DNA of 64,000 bases from Mucor racemosus (taxonomy: Eukaryota; Mucoromycota; Mucoromycetes; Mucorales; Mucoraceae). Below the pieces are notes generated by a model. The model was not told where the DNA came from. It was given only the letters and a program-made list of their open reading frames with translations, and made no database searches. Within the stretch, counting starts at the first letter, position 1. Every line of letters starts with the position of its first letter. Shown piece after piece: positions 56,770 through 64,000 of this stretch. Location of the stretch: positions 1,984,001 to 2,048,000 of the forward strand of contig JAPEHQ010000001.1 of assembly GCA_027405735.1 (NCBI GenBank). The letters are read 5' to 3'. A program made the translations under genes and the position numbers.

Positions 56770-59277
56770 TTAGACAAAAGGTTCCAAGTTGAGTTCAATT
56801 GCGGTAGTAGGATTAGATAAGTCAAAGTTTTCAAGGACGATAGGATGAAGGACACCGAAAGAACCGACTCTGCAAGCCTTACGAGTGTTGGTTTCAGAGC
56901 AAATATATCTCAAGAAGATATGAGCAGAACGACCAGGGAAGAAGGTGGAATCAACAGCTTCCTCAATCCAGTAACCTAATTCAGTAGTGTCATTCTTATG
57001 GATTCTAGAGGTACTGAGCATAGTCATGACACGATCTAAAAGACCATGAATAATCTAATGATTGAAAACACCATTTAGCTACAAAACATTTCAAATTAAA
57101 ATGAATATATTACCTCAAAACCAGATGTCTTGGAAGTATAAGTAACACAAAGATGTCTTTCGTTTCTAGCTCTACGATCACGGGTTTCATCCTTGTAACC
57201 AACATCAGAAACTTCGAAAACCTTAATGGGCAAAGGCAACTTTTTGTTGGAGTACAAAGTCTTCAAAATACCGGGCAAAAGAGAGGTACGAACAACTTGG
57301 TATTCGGCAGTCTTGGGGTTAGCAAGTTGAATAGCAGTTTTACTATCATCAGCACGGTTAAGGAATTTGAAGTTTTCATCATGAGAACACTAAAATCAAT
57401 ATTAATAAACTTGTAATACGGACCATCCAAGCATAATTATAATTTACCAAAATTAAAGGAGCAACTTCAGTAAAACCGGCCATAGCTACTTCCTTACGGA
57501 CATGATCACTCAATTTGTTTAAAGGTAAAGCAGATGCAAAGGTATTGACGTTGGGCATCTTCTTGGGCAAGTTATCGTAACCATATGAAATAGCGACATC
57601 TTCCATAACATCACAAGCATGCAAAATGTCCCAACGAGTAGGAGGAACATTAACAAGAACCTCGTTACTATCCTCAGAACTCAAACTAGCATCCAAAGAC
57701 ATTCTATTCAAAAGACGACAAATTTCATCACCGGGAAGCTCGAGACCAGTACAAGAGTTGATATAGTCAACCTTGGCACTAGCCTTACGAGGCTCCAAAT
57801 TAGGGAAGAATTTGACAGTGTTATCGGGATAGACAATCTCGACAGGTTCGATACTATAAAATCATTTAGATTCATGCAATTTCCTCCCCCCCAAAAAAAA
57901 CCACTATAAATCAAACCGTACCTGAAAGGTTCAGCACAATATTCAGAGAACATGGTGACCAAAGTGTTTAAAGCAGTACTAGCCTTATGTTCATCAGTTG
58001 CAGTGATTTCAATCAAAACATTCTTGGTGTTGAGGGTAATCTTGGAGCGATCAGAATTGATGATAGGAGGAAGAGAACAAACAGTGCGCTTGGAATCGAA
58101 AACGACGGGATAGACGGGGGAATCACGAATGATATGAAGGAACTTACTGAGATGCTTATCCTCCTACATAACAAAATATTTTGTATCAATAAATGCCGTT
58201 GCCTAAATGTCATCGCTAATTGAAAACTTACAGCATAAAGCTCCATCAATTCATTACCGTCAACCTCAACATCCTTATTCAAAGGAACAAACTTAATATC
58301 CTTGTGAGGCAAAGCTTCGTATGTGAAGGGACCTTGAACAGTATCTAAATCATGAGTACCCATAGAAGCAAGAGTTCTCTTACTATGAACATTTGACAAT
58401 ATCGTTAGGACTGCCTTTCGGCTTTGAAGGATGAGTCATGATTAGTTGAATGCTTACCGACAAATGTTGTTGTGAAGTTTATCTTGAAGATCAATGAAAG
58501 AAGCATAGTTCTCAGGAGTGAAAGTGATGTTACGTAAAACAGCACCAACGATGAAAGGACGGATTTGTTGAGTCTAGATAGAAATATACATATCAGTAAA
58601 GGTACCATATCAATTGAGAATAACACATTTAGCATCACTTACAGATTCCAAAACACGGATTTGTTGAAGCTTACCGTCAGCAGGCTTGACAATCTTATAA
58701 ACAGGAGGTTTAGCCTTATCTTCGAAAACGCGAAGAGCACGAGCAAGACCTTCTTGACACAACAAATCATATCTTTAAAATTTACAGAAATCAGGTTAAT
58801 TGAGCACTTTTTCTTTGATATCTGTTGTTGATTGACAGTGATAGTTACCTGTTGGCAGGAATATCAATCTTTAAAAGAGCTCTCTCAGATAATTGCTCGG
58901 CACTCTTGCTACCTTCCTTTTCGGCAATCTCTCTTTCAGAAGTCTACACAAACAATAAGGTTAATCATCATGTAAATGTTGCATATCAAATCGAATAAAT
59001 CATTGATATTCAATATTTCAAAATACAGAAATAGTGTTCAATATTGGATTGTATCGACTTGTCTACTGAGAGAAATATGTATGTAGCTTACATCTTCTTC
59101 AAGTTCAATACCGAAACGGAAACAAAGTTCGAAAAATTCTTGAGAAGCTAATTTCAAGAAAAAAAAAAAAAAGGTTGTGTTGGTTCAAGCTATCGTATCT
59201 CGAGAACTATTTCGCTTACTGTAATTTCTCTCAAGAGCTTCGAAAAGAGCCAACTTGTCGATGTTAACGGTAGGCAT
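56770..59277 (-). CDS. FRS1: Phenylalanyl-tRNA synthetase beta subunit, cytosolic
   Basis: Ten exons: 59277-59220, 59147-59092, 58943-58849, 58772-58643, 58573-58458, 58382-58232, 58163-57922, 57853-57448, 57389-57114, 57054-56770; 604 aa. It forms an alpha2-beta2 synthetase with the alpha subunit and charges tRNA-Phe in the cytosol. Evidence: start [21 protein letters not shown]3/B4 editing-domain sequence ([32 protein letters not shown] and [12 protein letters not shown]); B5 domain ([19 protein letters not shown]); catalytic-like core ([20 protein letters not shown], then [20 protein letters not shown]). Length is typical of the eukaryotic, not bacterial, type. Many tiny exons at the 5' end. 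Confidence 0.95.
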
Positions 59278-60417
59278 ATTTAATTACTTTTGTCGTATTG
59301 GTCAAGACAAAAGAAGAGTTGTTGAAACTGACAGTGAAAAAAATTATAGATATCTTTGTAGTGGCTTAGGATGGTTTCCATTGCAGTAACCCAGCACATT
59401 CAAATGATCCTCTCAAATAGCCTGATACTGTATTATCAGCTACAAATAATAAGCTTGATTTGAAATTGAAAAACATATCGCAACATCATCAATCATCGAC
59501 AACATTAAACTACGAATTTAAAACAATTGTAATGTCTCTACGTGTATTAAAAATGCGTAACTGAATCTTAAAACACCCGGGATTATCAAAAGAGACATAT
59601 TGATATAATTGAATTATTTTTCCTACATTTGTTGAAAACATAGCAATGATGCGATGTAGTAATTTAGGGGCTCTCATATTTGTGTCTCTCCCAATGATCG
59701 CAAAAGAGCGGCGCAAGCATATGCGAGCATGCTATTCTTGCGCTTTAATTCACTTAAAATACGCTTGTATGTACTTTGGTAATTGCGATTGCTTATCGGT
59801 CGTTTTAAATATTCATGCAATTGTTAATGTATCAATCTGATTTTCGGTGATGGTTTAATATATAGCAGCTAGAAAGCTGATAAACTAGTCTAGTTATTTC
59901 ATCAGTATATATGAATGTTTCTTTAATGCGTATGCCTGCTGTATATACTATACGTTTTTTTATTCAAATTGTGTATGATTATATATTTTGTATTAAATAA
60001 ATAAACTTGATTTTATAAATTGCGCCATGCTTTTCAATGTAAATTGTGCTGAAATTTGTATTTACGCCATATAATACAAGACAATTAATAAATTTTGCAT
60101 TATATAATAATGATTAGCTTTACATATTTACATATTATTGTTTAACATTATTGCATGATAATTGTTTTCGTTGCATCAAGCTTCTAACATTTTATTATGG
60201 ACATTTATTATTGATAAATTATTTTCATAGATCAAGCAAATAATCTTAAACTTTTTTTATATCATATATTTCAATATTAAATATGCGCAAAATATATAAT
60301 AACTTTTATTTGCATTATTTGGCTTAGTTCCAATTTTCTTTTATCGAGTAATGATATACTATATCCACAAAATATTCTCGAAAACAGCCAGATGATAACT
60401 TCTCGATATCGCTGGGG
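59278..60417. other. Intergenic beyond FRS1, no gene
   Basis: The first few hundred bases hold the FRS1 promoter. The remainder is AT-rich, with no coding frame or repeat partner recognised. Confidence 0.45.
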
Positions 60418-60911
60418 GTGAACGCGGCCAATAATATTGCGTGCAAAAAGTCTCCAAGAAGAATTTCAGCGTTCCCGGAATCTCCTGATTACATAGCTAA
60501 AAAGTGGGAGTTCTATTCCTACAATTTAAATCTGGATACTGTTACAGCTATAGTATATATTTTGAAATTTTCAGCCCATTTGGACCAATATCCATTGATT
60601 ACGAGCATTTTTTCAATTGCTTTATTTTCTTTAAGCAGAGAAAGAGAGATTTTTTTAATGAGCATGTGCCTCCACACTTTCAAAAACAGCTGTTAGCTAA
60701 TAAAATCAAGATATATTATTTGCATGTTTACTGTGCATTAGGTGTAACTTCAAAATTCAATCTTGAACCATTATTTGATTTTATAAAAATTATCGAAGAA
60801 TATCCGAAACAACCCGTGCAAAATAGTTTAAAAAGTGCACGTTTTCTTTTCTTCGTTTTCATAGCAACTCGGGGAGGCTGGAACTTTTTCAATTCTGTAG
60901 ATCAACATTAG
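60418..60911 (+). pseudogene. Unrecognised, probably broken coding sequence
   Basis: Two overlapping frames look coding in part. The first has SPRRISAFPESPDYIAKKWE (60448 onward). The second, in another phase, has RDFFNEHVPPHFQKQLLANK through FNLEPLFDFIKIIEEYPKQP and ends WNFFNSVDQH-stop at 60911. A good acceptor TTTTCTTTAAG (to 60637) precedes the second part, so an intron is possible, but I could not find a donor that joins them in phase. Either a degraded gene or a mobile-element protein; family not recognised. Confidence 0.35.
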
Positions 60912-61069
60912 ACGTAACTACTACTGCAACGAGAGAACTCATTTGGATTAATATTCGGCGAGAACGGGTGAGCTTAATTGCTTTGGTAGACATTAATAAA
61001 TAAATATATAGCAGGTAACCAACTTGTTCAAAGTTATCGAATACATAATAACCCGAGTGAAAGCAGACA

Positions 61070-61330
61070 TATTGAAATCTTATCGAATCTAATTATGCCT
61101 ATGCTCATGTAGAGTGGCAGCTTACTTGGATTAGTATTCATATATAAAGGTCATATTTAAATTGTTTTCAATAAAGTGCGCATTAAACTATAGGTGCATT
61201 TTGGCGATGATTTTCTCTACATAATAAAGCAGGTTATAGAAGTTACCCTCTGAGATAAACATGCCAAAAATATGTACCTACTCTCATGTGAAGTTGGAAG
61301 TTATTAGGATTCAAATTCGCCGAGATAGAG
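61070..61330 (+). repeat. Flanking direct repeat of C2, left
   Basis: Shares blocks with 63110-63385: GCCTATGCTCATG-AGAGTGGCAG, CTTGGAT-AGTATTCATA, GATGATTTTCT, and GTGAAGTTGGAAGTTAT. The two copies bracket repeat C2. The GCTGATATTTGGCATATT block of the C1 flanks resembles the start of this one. Confidence 0.6.
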
Positions 61331-61359
61331 CCTTTGTTCTTTGTTGTCATGTTGTCGGT

Positions 61360-62563
61360 ATTTACAGTTGTAAAAAACTAAGCATCGAAGTTGAAGTATT
61401 GATTTTTTGTATTCAATGGATAGATCTAGTTGACAGTTACTCTGAAGTTTTTGTTTCAGCAAAAAATATTCATTTTTCGTCAAGATAATCAAAATAATAG
61501 TTCTTATCACAGCTTGAAACCTATCATAACGGGGTTCCAAAATTGATTTGCAAAAATCATCCAAAAATGATGAAAAAAACAAGATCGTTTAATGGCTCAT
61601 AATCTGCAAAGTAAGTTGACCTAGCGTATTAAATGGTTTTTGTACAGTTTTAAATTCTGCATCCATCTAAACAAAATTTAAACAAGCATTTCACATTAAA
61701 TTTTTCGTAAAATGCAATTGAAATTTTTGAGGTTTTTTGAGGATAAGCATCAATTTTTATAAGCATATTTCAAATATAATTAATGGAAATGATCTATAGC
61801 AAAATTATCTATCGATTGAGCTATTTCGGAACCTTTTAGCTACATTTTTCGTAGAGAAAATAAGAATTTTGTTAATTTTTTTTCAAATTCAGAATTTGGG
61901 ATGAGGGTATACAAGGGGGAAAATTGAAGCTAGAGACGAAGGTATCTTTTTGTACACATTTTTGAGGATATCTCCACCAAAAATCAATATTTTGAAAAAA
62001 ACTAAATTGGGTCTGGGAGGGCTCAATGAAATTGATGACATGAATGTGAAAAAAAATGCTGCACAATATAAGGGATATTTTGAAATCTATCACAAAAATG
62101 CCAAAAAAATAAAAGAAAATAAAAGTGCTCCAAATTTTTTATACTGGAATATGTTATAGAGTGCGTCAAAACAAGTAAGTTTTATTATTAGAAAGTGTTA
62201 GTATAGCTTAATTTTTTGTAGAGATATGAACCCTGGAAGTTTTCAATTTTTAACAGTAAAATACGCGTAAAAATCTGAAACATTAGCACTGAAAAAACTA
62301 ATATCAACTGCAAAAAATAGGATATTTCCGGATACTTGTTTTGGATTAAAGTTGATCATCTCAGGCACATTGGCATATAATTTTTTCGTGGTGTTATTTA
62401 GTGAAAAAAAAAGGTATAGTATGGATGAAAAGGGGGACCCAGTTTGTAAATAAAAATCAGTAAATTCTACGTGTTTTTATGTCTTTTGTGCGATTCAAAA
62501 TGAATTTAGGGAGAAACAGCATAATACGACTAATTCATATGTATTTTGCAGTGTCTAAGGTAT
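61360..62563 (+). repeat. Repeat family C, copy 2
   Basis: Aligns with C1 (46095-47295) over 1.2 kb. Motif sites: T-runs at 61473 and 61844, CTCC at 61972, GAG at 62221. Intervals of 371, 116 and 249 bp match C1 (371, 115, 251). Divergence from C1 looks like 15-20 percent by eye. Non-coding. Confidence 0.85.
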
Positions 62564-63471
62564 ACCCTGGATTTTTTTTTGATAGGGTTAGTCATAATTT
62601 TCCAAAAATATCCACAACAGCTTTTCTACAATCAAACAGATAAGGTAATAAACAAAAAGTATTACTCTAGGAAGTCCGCGTTTCCACTATTGCATTCTCA
62701 TAAAAACTCGGTGAGGGCTGAAATTCTAATGTTATGGGAATGGATGAATGGACCTTAGAACTTAGATGCACCTTCCATTATATTGCAATACAATCCAACA
62801 GTTGAATCTATACTCATCGAGAATGGGATTATTATTTACTGACTTTAGTAGGTGTAAATAGGTAAGTAGCCGATAACAAACTGGTTGTTCCAGCTTACCA
62901 AATGAACAATGACCCAGGTGTTATATCATAATCTAGTTAAGCGCTACAGTAGTCGTATTATCAGGATATTGTTATTGTTACACCATTAATAGCTGTTGAT
63001 AATCTCTTCTATATATAATCTCATTCTCTACATTAAATAAAACCTCACCTTTTACTCTTGTCTAATTCTTATTAGTTTTGGTAAAACACCATGGAAGCTG
63101 ATACTTGAAATATTCATAGTATCTTCCACTCATACCTATGCCCATGCAGAGTGGCAGATTGCTTGGATAAGTATTCATAGAAATTGTAGTATTTAAATCG
63201 TTTTCAACAAATGAAGTAGTGCGCAGTAATAATCTATAATAAGTATACTTTGATAATGATTTTCTGGTCACACAGTATGCTGTGAACGTTTCCCTTTTAG
63301 ATCCGCGTGTCAAAGATGTGTCTGTACTCTTATGTAAAGTTGGAAGTTATCAGGATCAAAAATTCGCTGAGACAGAGCTTCCGTTATGGATTTTTTTACG
63401 GTTCCAAAAAGTAGGTTTCAGATAGTTTTTGAATAATTTTCGAATGTTTTCGCCTAATACTGAATCGGATC
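62564..63471. other. Repeat-rich intergenic, possible LTR remnant
   Basis: Around 62935-63060 the TCTATATATAATC and TAAATAAAACC blocks look like an LTR promoter and polyadenylation region. 63110-63385 is the right flanking repeat of C2. No gene recognised. Confidence 0.35.
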
Positions 63472-64000
63472 ATCTGTTTTTATATATACTTAAGATAACC
63501 AGCTAAAATACAATTAGAACTAGATATATTTATCTAAGTATATTTATAAGGAAAGAGGATAAAGATGTCAAACTATTATGAGCATAAAGATCAGGTATTT
63601 ATTTGTTTTAGGAGAGCGGATATAGGATATAATATTTGATAGTTAAATCTTGATATCATACGTTGGAAGACCAGTTGTAGGAGGCTTTGATGGGAATAGA
63701 TTGACCAGAACCAGTTCCGACAAGGAGGAAGCAAAGCTAAGTAGATGAAATATTCTTTGATGATTGATTAGATGGGAGAATATTCTTTAATAATAATGGA
63801 AAGAAACAATGTGAATCGCAGATACAGATTTACATTGGCCCAACTTAAATAATACCACATCATCACCTTATTGGACTAAATATAATACATAATATAATCA
63901 CTCCACCCTATTCCATAATTGAGTTAATGTTTATATGCTTCACCCCTTACTGTCCCTAACTCTAATGATCATGCCCAGATAACCAATTAAGAACTTACGA
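63472..64000 (-). repeat. Retroelement-like repeat G, copy 2 (inverted, runs off the window)
   Basis: Reverse complement of 6637-7165 with scattered differences. It reaches the last base of the window, so its outer boundary is not visible. See copy 1 for content. Confidence 0.75.

Noticed and set aside
1..64000. tRNA, rRNA, CRISPR arrays, bacterial-type operons or origins
   Set aside because: No tRNA B-box with a foldable cloverleaf, no rRNA, no regularly spaced spacer array, and the genes are spliced eukaryotic genes.

Overview
The window looks like nuclear DNA from an early-diverging filamentous fungus, most likely Mucoromycota (Mucorales or a close relative). Evidence: strongly AT-rich DNA, many short introns (about 45-80 bp, GT(A/G)AGT donors), fungal genes (VTC1, ALG14, LCB2, a NUD1/cdc11-type LRR scaffold, SIP5, a ZRG17-like zinc carrier) and a chromodomain Ty3/Gypsy element. 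Genus cannot be fixed from sequence alone. Exon coordinates were derived by hand from splice signals and reading phase; every multi-exon model given sums to a multiple of three.

Region 1-16 kb is transposon territory with no host gene. It holds degenerate AT-rich repeats, two TA-flanked DNA-transposon ends, a retroelement-like block that recurs inverted at the right edge of the window, and a 1.4-kb segment (A) present twice and carrying a decayed dynein-intermediate-chain-like WD40 exon. One A copy is split by an intact 6.36-kb Ty3/Gypsy chromovirus (8004-14363) with two LTRs that look identical, a 5-bp target duplication and one uninterrupted 1662-aa gag-pol ORF. The other A copy preserves the empty insertion site.

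Region 16-25.4 kb is a gene island: a Bem46/ABHD13 hydrolase (-), a ZRG17-like cation diffusion facilitator (-) and, divergently, a DIP2-type protein with a DMAP1-binding and two AMP-binding-like domains (+). Repeats D and B follow (25.9-29.0 kb). The next island (29.4-37.5 kb) holds an Erf2 palmitoyltransferase, a small coiled-coil protein possibly related to Mediator Med29, a FAM210/DUF1279 mitochondrial protein (its stop codon overlaps the previous gene's), a two-finger C2H2 factor and an RBM39-type splicing factor. After a second B copy with a possible 63-aa spliced gene, the third island (40.4-44.8 kb) has LCB2 (sphingolipid synthesis), ALG14 (N-glycan synthesis) and VTC1 (vacuolar polyphosphate). 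Repeat C1 fills 46.1-47.3 kb. The last island (48.4-59.3 kb) carries SIP5 (RING-like), NUD1/cdc11-like LRR scaffold, a coiled-coil protein ending in an SH3BGR/thioredoxin-fold domain, and the cytosolic phenylalanyl-tRNA synthetase beta subunit. The right end (59.3-64 kb) is again repeats. The host genes are mainly housekeeping genes and do not form one pathway.

The most unusual signal is non-coding: six intergenic repeats (families B, C, D) whose primary sequences have diverged share an 18-20 bp motif (core TTTTTCGTGGAGAWAT) at up to four positions, in the order + + - +, with nearly fixed spacing (about 370, 116 and 248 bp). I do not recognise this architecture.
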